Positions 1-10,690 of a stretch of DNA of 64,000 nt are shown piece after piece. The notes under the pieces were generated by a model. The model worked only from the letters and a program-made list of their open reading frames with translations, made no database searches and was not told the origin of the DNA. Position numbers and translations under genes: made by a program. The stretch's first letter is position 1. Each line of letters begins with the position of its first letter. Origin of the DNA: Populus alba (lineage: Eukaryota; Streptophyta; Magnoliopsida; Malpighiales; Salicaceae); assembly GCF_005239225.2 (NCBI RefSeq), contig NC_133284.1:31978339-32042338 (forward strand), in the 5' to 3' direction.

Positions 1-106
1 TACCTTAAGATCAACAAAGATATGTGAGCAACATTGAATATATACCAATAATTCAAGATCTAAATTCATTAGCAAAATAGAAAGAATCCTATCAAACATT
101 ACTCAC

Positions 107-1754
107 ATTTCAAGCACCCAACCAAATGCCTTATCAGTCTCTGGGTCATCTTTCATTCTTAGTGAAACATTCACCCATGTTGGTGAAATTTCCTCCAGCA
201 GTGACTGTAAAGATAAAGTGTAGCTCACCAAATGTTAATAAGCAAAACTGTTTAGAGGTAAAGCAAATATCCCATCCCAATGGCTACGACAATAGTGACA
301 TTTTGACAAGGACAATGGCATGTCAATGATCAGCACTTCATGTCTTTCCAACTGAAATTTAAATTATATTCCCACAATAATGAGCCCTGATAACTAAAAT
401 GGAAATGCATAAAATTCTCAGAAGTTCAAATGGTTTAAACAGGCTATAAATGAAATAAAAGGAGTACCTTTTTTATTATTACGGGAGAATTGCCGATTGG
501 ATCAATGTCGGTCACAGGACCCTTCTCCTCGGGATAAAACTTTCGAACAATTTTCTCGCGTTCAGTTGGTTTAATATAGAAAAATGGATACCCTGCTGGA
601 TTATCTCCATGTGCCAAGTTAGGCAAAGGATTTGCAAATATGTGGTCAGGTTCTGCCATTAGAATGTATCTGTATCAATCACAAAATGCTTCTGTATCAA
701 TCATACAATCACTAAATTTCAGATGTCATAACAAAAGAGCAGGTTTAAAAAGGAAACTGTGAACCATAACTTTAAAAACTTACTCTTCCTCAATAGTTGC
801 TTTTTCCAGCCATTGCACAAAAGCCCACGGTCTATTTAAGACAATATAGCCCTGGATAGAGCATGAAATGGCTATATGAGCAAATTATGTTAACTAATTA
901 TTGATAATTTGATAGAAGCAAACCATGAGCATTGACTGCTTTTGTACTAATATTAGGAAGAGCCACAGATTTGGTATGGGAAACACATTAAATGTCTGCG
1001 TCATTATTGATAGAAATCAATCTAAAACCAAGATACTTGAGAAATGTCAAGATTTCTCATAGCCCCAGAAATAATTGAGTAAAATGAAAATTGAACCTGT
1101 ATAGTTCATGTTATTGATGAAACACAATACTTCCAGGATCCCTCATCAATTCACCAGGAACACTTTTAAATTAACAAGGTAACAATGTGTAAACGAGCCA
1201 AGGAGAAGAATAAAAAATGACTAGGAGGCATTTCCTAAAGAAAATTCAAGGTCACAATAATTTTAACTTTGAAATCAATATGTAACAGAATAAAAGCTGA
1301 GAAATAAATATAAGCAACGGCGGCAAAAGCAAAAATAAAAAATTCTTACCCGATCCAAGCCCTCCGGAAGAGGATCGACAACAAAAGTTGGAATCTCGTC
1401 CATCAAATGATCACCTCTTCCCGAATGCAACACTCGAGTAAACTTTCCCATGTCTGATCCTGGCATGTTTTTCATCTTCTTATACCAATAATACATAATC
1501 CGGCATTGCCATTGACTATAAGGAGCATCAGTAGCCGTAAGGGCAACATGGAATTTCAAATTCGACTTCCCTAATTTCCTCAAATTGGTTGGCATCCGTA
1601 TTACAGGATCAGGAATCCCTGATCCAGCTCCTGAACTAGAATCCTTATATTGTATTACCAAAGTCAACAAGTTATACATCGCAAAGAAAAATCCTAGTGC
1701 CAAAAGCACCAAAAGCAATGGCGACGCTCGCCCCATATTTTTTCTCCCAATCAT
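107..1754 (-). CDS. HPAT: Hydroxyproline O-arabinosyltransferase (HPAT/RDN1 family), 3' end outside window
   Basis: Four coding exons are visible on the minus strand: 1350-1754, 784-851, 468-669 and 107-204. All have GT donors and AG acceptors, and the reading frame continues across each junction. The last exon ends in a split Met codon, so the gene continues past the left edge. The start MIGRKNMGRASP is followed by a single hydrophobic segment (about residues 10-33), as expected of a type II Golgi membrane protein. Family landmarks are HVALTATDAPYSQWQ, the DPLPEGLDR/GYIVLNRPWAFVQWL junction, YILMAEPDHIFANPLP (region of the sugar-nucleotide site) and DDPETDKAFGWVLEM. Enzymes of this family add arabinose to hydroxyproline in CLE peptides and extensins. 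An in-frame upstream Met at 1805 exists, but the family normally starts near MIGRKN. The member number is uncertain (HPAT3-like by the N terminus). Confidence 0.9.
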
Positions 1755-1834
1755 CTCGAGCCCCCAATATACAGAAACTAAATTCCAACTCTCTTCACAA
1801 TTCACAAAGCCAAACAGAACCTCAATTATGCTAT

Positions 1835-2265
1835 CTACAATAGCATATAAATAGAAACCCAGATATTAACATTTAAACCACTCCAATTCACATCTCCAAC
1901 ACACAATTTCAACAACGAAAACCCCACTAACTTTTCAAAACATCAAATGGTTCGATCATAAAGCTAAATAAAAAGCCGAGAATCAATCTGCATTACAGTA
2001 ACAATAAAGAAACAACGAGTCAATAATATAACACAAAAACAACTCAATTCTCATCATCAAACAAAACTAAAACTTGAAACAGAAAAAAGAAAGAGCACAA
2101 ATCGTAGTGTCAAGCACGTATAACAGCAATGCAAAAACAAGGTCTAGAAGTAAGAAAAAAAATCATTGAAAATGAAAATCCATGCAAGAATCAGAATTCA
2201 AGTTCACAAAGACAACCATAAACAAATACACAGATCTGATGAAGGGTTTTTCTTTTTCTGTTTAC
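1835..2265 (-). other. Possible 5' UTR intron of the HPAT gene
   Basis: Upstream of the HPAT start the minus strand has a strong donor (CTCCAG|GTAAACAG, intron beginning at 2265) and a possible acceptor ending GTAG at 1835-1838. Together they would make a leader intron of about 430 bp. The acceptor has a poor pyrimidine tract, so its exact position is uncertain. Open frames in this stretch are too short and too skewed in composition to be coding. Confidence 0.35.
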
Positions 2266-2399
2266 CTGGAGAAAGAGAAGGAAAAAACGTAGATTATGGG
2301 TCATGTCAACGCTTTGTTAAATGCAAAATGAATAACGTGGAGAAGGCTCGGTTGACAAGTTGCAAAACTGAGAAAGTGGGTGGAAACTGAATGCTTAAT

Positions 2400-2880
2400 A
2401 AATTATTCATTTTTAAGTTAAGAATAACTAAATAAATAGCGGTGTTTTCAATTTTAATACATATTAATTAGTTATTACAATCTGCAAATATGGGTGTACT
2501 TTGGTGGAGGCTGATGTGGTGGTGATGGCTCGATTGAAGGATGAGGCGACCTTTTGGATTTAAGGATTTTGTTTTTGTTTTTGTGTTAATTTGTGCTTCT
2601 AAACTTGTCCCATTCTTCTCTTAATTTAAATCTTATTGTACAGCAAACCACGTAAATTAAGGAGAAATGATTGGGAAAAGGATCATCACCTCGCAGCCAG
2701 GACAAAGATGGTGAGTTTTAGACTAGGTTTTGTTCTTATCTTTCAACAAAGGGTGAGTGCTTTCATCCTTCCTAAAATAATTAAAAAAGAAAACGTGTTT
2801 TAAGATTGCAAGCCCATTATACTTTTGTGAGTGCAAATCTAGGTTTTTTTTGTCGTTGTGGTAGATAAAATCGTGCTATT
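2400..2880. other. Intergenic, presumed HPAT promoter side
   Basis: AT-rich non-coding DNA between the HPAT leader and the first repeat array. I see no coding homology. Confidence 0.5.
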
Positions 2881-3335
2881 TGAGTTGAAAATTACATGTA
2901 AACCTACTATAGTATTGTTCTTAAAATATTAAAGAGTAGTGGTTGTTTTTTTAAAGTGTATTTTTATTTAAAAGTATTTAAAAATAATATTTTTTATTTT
3001 TTAAAAATTATTTTTACTATGAGCACATCAAAACCATTTAAAAATAAAAAAAAAATTAAAATCTTTTAAAATATAATTTATTGGAACTATGTTTCTATTT
3101 ATTTTTGTTTCTAATTGGTTAGAGGTGCTTTTGAGTTAAAAATTACATGCAAATCTAATAAGGTATTTTTATTAAGTGTTGAGGAGTATGTTAGTGGTTG
3201 TTTTTCAAGCGTTTTTTTTATTCAAAATACTTAAAATAATATATATTTTTTATTTTTTAAAAAATTATTTTTATTATAAACACATCAAAACCATTTAAAA
3301 ATATACAAAAAAAAATTAATATTTTTGCCAAGCAA
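2881..3335. repeat. Tandem duplication of an AT-rich dispersed repeat (unit about 251 bp)
   Basis: The stretch starting TGAGTTGAAAATTACATG at 2881 recurs at 3132 as TGAGTTAAAAATTACATG. In both copies it is followed by AGTGGTTGTTTTT, an A/T-only core, and CACATCAAAACCATTTAAAAA. The core is the same dispersed MITE-like family seen at about 19.6, 22.2, 24.4, 28.8, 30.9, 53.5, 56.6 and 62.1 kb. Confidence 0.7.
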
Positions 3336-3379
3336 GTATGTAGCAAAAGCTAACACAAATCAAAGGTGTATCATGAAGG

Positions 3380-3555
3380 GGTATGCTCTTCTATATCTTC
3401 ATGAATTTAGGAATTTTTGCTTACATTATATTATTTGATTTACGCACTCGAATTAATAACATTTAAGATTATACAAGATTATATATGAAAGATCCATTTT
3501 TAGCTTTTTTTTTTATCCCTATATCTCTTATCCCTAGAAGGTCTTCCTGCTATTA
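3380..3555 (+). pseudogene. ndhB: Plastid ndhB fragment (NUPT)
   Basis: The translation reads MLFYIFMNLGIFAYIILF, then an in-frame stop, then DYTRLYMKDPFLAFFF and SLEGLPA after a frameshift. This matches a C-terminal part of plastid NdhB (NADH dehydrogenase-like complex subunit 2), which contains [20 protein letters not shown] and [24 protein letters not shown]. The reading is broken and ends abruptly in ndhD sequence, so this is decayed transferred DNA and not a gene. Confidence 0.8.
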
Positions 3556-3945
3556 GTTCAACTATACATTCTAGAATCTTATTAAAAATGGGAGGTATAT
3601 GGATTAGTTTGAAGAAATATGAAATTATTATACCATGCCCATTTTATATTTTCTTCTTGGTTGATAATAGTAGGCGCAATACAAATAATTTATGTTGCTT
3701 CAACATCTTCTGGTCAATTTTTTTTTTTTTTAAATGGCCTATTCTTCTGTATCTCATATGGGTTTTACAATTGTAGAAATATGCTCTATAAGTGATATAG
3801 GATTCAACAAGGTCATTTTACAAATAATATTTCATGGATTTATCGGCACTGTGTTTTTTTTTTTCTTGTCAAGAATAAGTTATGATAGAATATGTCTTGT
3901 TTATCTTAACGAAATGAGTAGACTAGTTACCTTAATGCCACAATA
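3556..3945 (+). pseudogene. ndhD: Plastid ndhD fragment (NUPT)
   Basis: Reading across frames gives RILLKMGG, then [33 protein letters not shown], and [10 protein letters not shown] through [13 protein letters not shown]. These align in order with plastid NdhD ([60 protein letters not shown]). Several frameshifts are visible, and T runs of 11-15 bases lie inside the coding sequence. It directly follows the ndhB piece on the same strand, although the two genes are not neighbours in the plastid genome. Confidence 0.85.
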
Positions 3946-4330
3946 TTCAGCCAAGAGCTGCTCTTGTATAAGGAGTGAGACATTGTAGTGTAGCTGGGGA
4001 ATCCGTCATTTGGGCTACCACAATAGTATACTCCATTGCTCCTCTTTCCTGTAAAGCAGTCACTATTTGAGCCATAGAAGATGCTTTTTGACCAATAGCT
4101 ATATAAACACACATTAAATTTTGTCCTTGTTGATCGAGAATCGTATCTGTGGCTACTATTGTTTTACTAGTCTGCTTGTACCCAATAATTAATTCTTGTT
4201 GACCACATTCTATAGGGATCGTTGAATCAATAACAATAAGTCCTGTTTGAAGAGGCTCATATATAGAATGCCTCAAAATAATCTCTAAAACGGGAAATGA
4301 GATTAACCGAGATTCAGAAGATGAAATTGC
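3940..4330 (-). pseudogene. atpA: Plastid atpA fragment (NUPT), inverted relative to ndhD
   Basis: The minus strand encodes [38 protein letters not shown], an altered P-loop region, [32 protein letters not shown] and [12 protein letters not shown]. This is the nucleotide-binding core of the plastid ATP synthase alpha subunit. Key residues are degraded: the family GRGQRELIIGDRQTGKTA reads [18 protein letters not shown], which damages the Walker A glycine. The left end stops where the convergent ndhD fragment begins. It is a non-functional copy. Confidence 0.88.
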
Positions 4331-4969
4331 ACCTTAACCATACGGCTCTTCGTTCAATTCTTTCGAAGTCATTGGACTCTTTTCATCCGTTGAGAAGCTC
4401 CCCCCTTTATCCACCCAGTTCCATACAGTAACTAGGTCAAATTTAGTCATGTTTTCATGTTTCAATTGAACACTTTTATTTTTGTATTATTCTCAAAGGA
4501 AAAGATTCTCTTTTTTTTTTTTTTTTTTATCAAACATATATGGATTCAATCACGATCTTATAATACACTCGATATTAGGGAATTGTAAAAAAAAAAAGGT
4601 TCTATAGAGCGATTCCTATTGTAGTTGGTTTTATTCAATTCAAAGATTGACCAAAAAAAATAATATTAATAAAGAATAAATTACATGAACTTTAGATCAA
4701 CCAAATACTTATATTTCTATACAATGATTTGGACTAAAGAAATCCTCGTTGAACCTGAGTTTTTTTGATATATACAAGTATTTTTATTGGAATGTTGATA
4801 TATAACTAATAGAATACTTACAGTATAGCCATTCCCCGATAAAATGATATTGTCTAATGTTAGTATATATTATTCTTTTCTCGTGTTTGACTATAGCAGG
4901 AACCCGAATCCAGAGCCACTCTAATTGAGAATGTTCAAGTGGGATGGAGGTACTCAAATTGGGATAATA
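4331..4969. other. Probable further plastid-derived, non-coding sequence
   Basis: AT-rich DNA between the atpA and rps3 pieces, without coding homology that I can name. On the minus strand it holds GAACGAAGAGCCGTATGG, which resembles the start of domain 5 of plastid group II introns. The whole stretch probably belongs to the organelle insertion, but I cannot assign it to a gene. Confidence 0.4.
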
Positions 4970-5166
4970 ATTCTATATTTAATCAAACTAATAGGAGAGA
5001 ATTACCGATAAAACTACGAGAAGAACTTAATAGTATGAGCCAAAAACTTAACATTTCTATAATTATAAGAATTGAAAACCATTACATACACTTAAATGTT
5101 CTTACAGAATTTACAGCCGGACAATTAAAGAATCGAGATAATGCAATAAAAAAAGCTATTGAATAA
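4970..5166 (+). pseudogene. rps3: Plastid rps3 fragment (NUPT)
   Basis: The frame reads RRELPIKLREELNSMSQKLN, SIIIRIENHYIHLNVL, TEFTAGQLKNRDNAIKKAIE, stop. This matches an internal part of plastid ribosomal protein S3 ([47 protein letters not shown]). A few residues after QLKNR are deleted in frame and the C-terminal third is missing. In plastids rps3 lies far from ndhB, ndhD and atpA. Confidence 0.75.
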
Positions 5167-5593
5167 ATGGATTGTCTTCCTACCCTTATTAAGATTGATT
5201 CATCTGGTTTTAACCGATGCATTAGCTTTTCTTTTACAAGATGTCCTGACACACCTTTCTTCAAACTTCAAAAAAGAGGAGCTACATGTAACTACAGATA
5301 TCATAGCTTTAGATTCTCCTACTTTAAACGTACATGGGCGATACTCTCGATACAGCCAGCGGATAGGGATAGGAAGAGGTAAAAAGGCATAGCATAGCTT
5401 TCAGGGAAACTCCTTAACACAGGAGTATTGGAGATGGAAATACAGATCAAATACCTTCTGAAGCGGTGTTCCTTACATACAGTACGGAGGGGAAGCGGGA
5501 AGAGACGGAGGGCTAATTAGAATATGCAACAGCGCTTAGCCCCTCCTCAACTCAGCCATACTAGCTGCCGTCGCTTTCAGATTCAAGGAAATT
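5167..5593. other. Unassigned stretch between plastid insert and ABCG remnant
   Basis: Two short overlapping frames are open here, but neither resembles a protein I know. It has higher GC than the surroundings and may be further organelle sequence. Confidence 0.3.
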
Positions 5594-6770
5594 TTAACAT
5601 AATATACATGAACCGCCAATATTTGGAGTGAAGTATCCAGAGAAGAGAAAGAATGCTCCAAGAACTGTGCAGATGAGTGAATTTCCTGAAGTAAAGTCAG
5701 GAGAGAGTACTGCACTTGGGAAGAGCACTAGAGAACTAGCCATCAGGACAATAAGCCACACCACAAATGCGAAGAATGCGAAGGCAGCAATGGATGGATT
5801 AAACCCCACAATCCAGTACACAGGGACGGCGAAAAGAATATCCACTGCAAACAAGAAAGGCAGAAAGACGATGCTGTTGGCAATCATGTAGGGGGATATA
5901 TTATATATAGGCTCCTCTTGAAGGTTCTTTCATCAGAACACGCCGCTCCTGAAGGTATATGGGAAGAGCTTCCACTGTCGAAGAAAGGAGAAAACTAAGA
6001 CTAAATGCAAAGAGGCCTAATCGCTCAGCAACTCCCCCTTCATCCTTCCCCACCTTGACATAAACACCTGCCTAACCCAAAGCCTCTAAACATGGCTTGC
6101 GTAGTTCTTGCCAAGAATAGCTGCTTTGTTCTATAAATGATCTTCCTAGATCTTGATCAGAGAAACATGATTTCAGACAAATTGAAGAAGGAACAGAAGC
6201 CTGAATATTTGCTATCAATTATACCTTGTTGGGTTTGGACAATTTCTTCCTGGGGCCAAATTGTGTAGGAATATGTTTCATTATTTTCTAGAGTAGGGGT
6301 GTACATTTTGGATTTTGCATCTTTTAGTGTATTGATAATTTCCATTGCCAACTCCAGAGCATTTAGTTGCAATGGAATTTGGAATCCCAACGTGGTTATG
6401 GTTTCCTCAAGTGATTCCAGGCTGCGCGCCATTATGCACAACTGAACCGTGAGACACGATTAAAAAATTGGGAATGTATCGAAGAATTCTATTGCTCGGT
6501 TGATGGATAGACAGCACCACTGTCCTTCGCTTTGCTTTTGCCATTGATGAAAGTAGTTCAATCACTTGAAGAGCTGAAGTGCTGTCTAGGCCTGAAGTTG
6601 GCTCATCAAGGAGTAAAATTGGTGGATCATGAATCATGTCAACCCCAATTGACACACTCTTTCTTTCTCCACTAGATATACATCTACTCTCTTCATCGCC
6701 AAGAAAACAATCTGCAACATGGAAAAGGCCAAGCTCATGCATCAAGCTCTCCACCCTCTCTTCTCTCTCT
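5594..6770 (-). pseudogene. ABCG (WBC) half-transporter pseudogene, truncated and frameshifted
   Basis: Read on the minus strand, the pieces fall in gene order. First is the second half of an ATP-binding domain: signature ISSGERKSVSIG, Walker B ILLLDEPTSGLDS, H-loop VVLSIHQPS. Then comes the linker (ESLEETITTLGFQIPLQ), then the start of the membrane domain ([51 protein letters not shown]) and later helices (FLPFLFAVDILFAVPVYWIV to LGAFFLFSGYF). The frame breaks near 6440 and again near 6075. The P-loop half is missing, as is everything after SGYF. The signature normally reads SGGE and here is SSGE. It resembles the ABCG5/8/10 subgroup of plasma-membrane exporters and cannot make a transporter. 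Confidence 0.85.
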
Positions 6771-6774
6771 CTTT

Positions 6775-8324
6775 TGATGATAGGTTGCAGATATTCGATT
6801 CAAACGTTAGCTTAACGTGCCTAATCTAACGCATAATTTATTTTGCTCACATCCAAATCATAAAAAAAATTGATATTGTTTACAAGAGTTGAACTTGAAG
6901 TGAAGATTTGGAGACTTTCAGATCTTGAGTTGCATAATTGAAATTGAAATAGTTGTCAAAATTTCATTTGACCAATCTTCTATCCCATTTCAACAATTTC
7001 TGAACTTAGGAACCTTCAAATTGGAATTCCAAACTAAACTCATTGGGCTGAGATGAGTTAGTGTGGGGACGCTAGCTGCTGCAACAATTTTGCAGTCCTA
7101 TCTCGTGAAAGCCATGATCCACATTGTATCTTTTTTACTCATTACTGGGCAAAACTCTAAAACCTCTATACATGAGGCCAATCTCTACCTTTCTTTTTTA
7201 AGATCCCTTTTCACCTTTTCTCCTCTTGAGCCTTTCCAGATTAGTACCAAAATTCCCTTTTATTGTTTATCCTCAATTATCTTATATAATTTCCAAGACA
7301 GGCATTCTTGAGATTATGCACAGTAGACAGACAAAATGGACGAAGTGAGTTGATAGCGACCACCTGGTTGATGTAACAAAATCGAAGCCAAAAGGGAGAC
7401 AGAACTACTTGCAATTACATTCAACAAATTCAAGCAAACGAAGCTAAATTATAATCTACTGCATAGCGAAATCCCAATCATCGCAAAGAAATTTGGTGAA
7501 AGCTGAGAACTCCTGGACTGGTAACGTTTGGTTTTTTTTTTTTTTTTTTAGCGTCTCTATCGTGCTATAGCCCGGGTCCTGAAAGTTTAACAAAACGAAC
7601 CACATCATCAGCTAAGCTACAGATCAGAGCGCGGTGCCATATTCATGTGGATTACATACACAGATTCCCTAACATGAATGTGGCCATGAGGATCTGCTAT
7701 CCCACAGAAATCCATCTCTCTTTAAATTAATTTTTATGATATTTTTAAATTATTTTAATATGCTAATATTTATAATAAATTTTAAAAAGATAAAATATAT
7801 ATTTTTAATATATTTTTAAACGAGAAACATTTTACAAAGCAACACCTAATATAATACTAAATATTATCTGCCTGTTGATGTACTTCAGTTTTTTATAATT
7901 TTTTTTAGTAAATTAAACTTACATATGGGACATCAATTAATTTTTTTTTGTAGTTTTGATCATTTAATTCTATTATCATAGGTCATGCCAAGTTTTACAC
8001 TTGCAATTGATATTCGTTTGAGTCTATCCATCCATTTGCATAACAATTATATAATAGGGCATGTTTCTATGTAAGAATCAAACAAACACGAACTGAAAGT
8101 GTAAGAATGGTTGTGTGATGGAAAATGTTTGTGAAAACAATAATCAAATAAAAGGAAGAAAAGCAAAGCGGTAGACAGAGAAAAAAACAAAGTGGGGAAG
8201 CAAAAGATTTGAACAAGAAACATATATATATATTTTTTAATGCGAGTAACAGGAAATGTCTGTTGCGATGGGAAAATTGTATTTTTCGTAATTTAGGTGG
8301 TTACGTGGCCAAAAAAAACAAGTG
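6775..8324. other. Intergenic, no gene seen
   Basis: AT-rich spacer with an 18-19 base T run near 7534 and a degenerate copy of the AT-rich dispersed repeat at about 7720-7840. The 82-codon frame at 7063 begins with GTG and has no homology that I recognise. Confidence 0.5.
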
Positions 8325-8332
8325 TTCCTTAT

Positions 8333-9013
8333 CATAGTTATTAAATCCAATTCGAGAATTTGATCCAATTAAAAAATTAGGTCTTAAATTTTATGAGTCA
8401 ATCCAGATTAACCCAAATCAATTAGGGTCAACCTTGATTAACCTATAAAAATTAAAAAAAAAATTAAAGTTTTAATATTTTATATGAAAAAATTAAAAAA
8501 AAAATCTATGTAAATATAGGTTATACATATTATAAATAATGAAGTTTTAAAAAATATTAAAAAATTTTTTTATCCTATATTAAAATAATATTATGTTAAT
8601 TTTTTAGTTGAAGTATTTAAATTAAAAATTTTTTTTATCCCACATTGAAAAAACATAACTTTTTTCTCGGGAATATAGAATATATATACTAATGGATTTC
8701 AAATCCCACATTGAAAAAATATAACTTTTTTCTTGGGAACATAGAGTATATATATTAATGTTATCCTTTTATGTTGAAGTATTTAAATTAAAAAGTTTTT
8801 TTATTCCACATTGAAAAAACATAATTTTTTTCTTGAAAATATAAAGTATACATACCGATAGGTTTCAAATTCCACATTTGCAACAAAAAAAAGGAGTCTT
8901 GCTCGGGCATGGGTTGACCCGCTGGGTCGTTGCACCGGTTGATCTTTTAACAAACCCGGACCGGTCCAACCCCCGGGTCGACCCATCAAGCCGGTTCGAG
9001 TTTAATAACTATG
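8333..9013. mobile_element. Non-autonomous inverted-repeat element, 681 bp
   Basis: The left end is CATAGTTATTAAATCC and the right end is GAGTTTAATAACTATG, which are near-perfect inverted repeats. They are flanked by TTCCTTAT (8325-8332) and GTCCTTAG (9014-9021), a 6-of-8 match that suggests an aged 8-bp target duplication, as in hAT elements. No transposase frame is present. The inside holds three copies of a 66-bp unit beginning CACATTGAAAAAA at 8641, 8707 and 8807, and a GC-rich right part with CCCGGGTCGACCC. Confidence 0.6.
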
Positions 9014-9120
9014 GTCCTTAGCCCTACAACACGTCCTATTGTCATTTGTCTCATTATACCCTTCACATTTGCGATGGCCTTCTTGAAAGGCAAAAAAAAT
9101 CCCTTCTCTATTGTTTCAGT

Positions 9121-9246
9121 TAGTGTTTTAAAATCCAGTCCAGCCCGACAAGTTGACCAAGGATTCAACTAACTCAGGTAAACCTATTTGACCCGTGACC
9201 CGATCGTTATACCGGGTTAACCACCAGGTTGGGTTTAAAAACTATG
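9121..9246. mobile_element. Short inverted-repeat element, 126 bp, same family ends
   Basis: The left end is TAGTGTTTTAAAATCC and the right end is GGGTTTAAAAACTATG. The flanks GTTTCAGT (9113-9120) and GTTTCAAT (9247-9254) agree at 7 of 8 positions. Ends and duplication length match the neighbouring 681-bp element, which suggests a shared transposase source. Confidence 0.55.
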
Positions 9247-9529
9247 GTTTCAATACTAGATTTCAAGCTAGAGTAACTTGTTTAAAGAAGAATCTATTTT
9301 AAAAAAAAAAATCTTTTAATTTGATTTTTTTTATGTTTTGATATCGTTTTGATGAACTAATATTAAGAATTTTTTTTTAAATATTATTAAATAAAAATAT
9401 TTTAAATAACATTTAAATAAACAACATAAACCAACCATACGAGCTCCAAATAATTCAATTCTCAAACCTTGAAGGATGTAGATCAATCAATCAGGCATTA
9501 AATTTACGCGTAAGCTAATCTAGATATCC

Positions 9530-9532
<3 letters not shown>

Positions 9533-9569
<37 letters not shown>
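9533..9569. repeat. (AAT)n microsatellite
   Basis: About a dozen uninterrupted AAT units. A second triplet run, (GAA)n, lies near 10124-10145. Confidence 0.9.
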
Positions 9570-10690
9570 TCAATTCCCATGTAAGATCTTTTGTCAGGAA
9601 ATCCGTGCATCTTGCAACTTGCAAAACAATTACATTAGCTGGCTAGTAGATACACTACATTGATTTCCTGTAAAACTAGTAGAGAATACGATGTAAGATT
9701 TCATTTTAAAAATAAAATCGGTTACCTCAACTTAATTATCTCATTGAAAAGTATATATATGTATCAACTTAATTAGGGTGCTGTCCACCCATTGGGGGAG
9801 GGGGGGGGTAAAATTCTTTCATATATATTAATTTCTCAAAAGAAAATCTCATATTTAAATTATTAAATTGAAGAGTTATTTAAGTGCTCGATCCAATAAA
9901 TGTAAATAACGTAAAATACTAAATTAAGAGAGAGATGCCAAAAACATCTGGAGGTGGTCAAACCGGACTAGGAAAAAGCAAAGGGATCCTCATCGAACGT
10001 GCAATACAAATTTACAAAGTAATCAAATAAGGTTTATGATGCATGAAATACAAATAGTTATCAGTTTATAATCAATAGATGAAAATGATATTTGATGAAG
10101 TGAATAGTGTTTCTCTAGATTAAAGAAGAAGAAGAAGAAGAAGAATTTGAATCTTCTTGTAAACATGATCTATTGTATTTCAAATCTCATCATTAATTTT
10201 GAACTCAGTTATTCATATAGACGTAGATATTTTTTTAATATTTTTTTTTTATACTGTGTCATGTCAGATTGTTAAATCTAATCATTTAGTTTAAATTACA
10301 TGAATATGATTCAATACTAATAACTTATTTTATATTTATATATATATATATATAATTTCTCTCATCTAATTTGATACATTGAGTTCAAATCTATCAATAG
10401 GAATTGGAACATGTTCCTTTAAGAATATCCAAATCCATGATTTAGAATATATGAAGAAATAAAAAAAAAAAATTATTTTTATTTTTATTTTTATTATATG
10501 CTAAACTAAATGATATTCTTTCAATAATTTAAATTTAACTAATGCAAAATTATTTCAATTATCTTACAATTACAATTACAATTACTATGAGATAAATGAA
10601 AATAAATTTTATGGCATATTAAATAAATTCATTTCTTGGATATCAATCATTAAATACAATCAGACCATAAGTTTAATTTCCATAGCCTTG
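9570..10690. other. AT-rich intergenic DNA
   Basis: No coding homology. It holds a G run near 9797, a (TA)n run near 10335-10355 and several A/T homopolymers. Confidence 0.5.

Noticed and set aside
5594..6770. Functional ABC transporter gene
   Set aside because: Frameshifts, a lost P-loop half and a missing C terminus rule it out.
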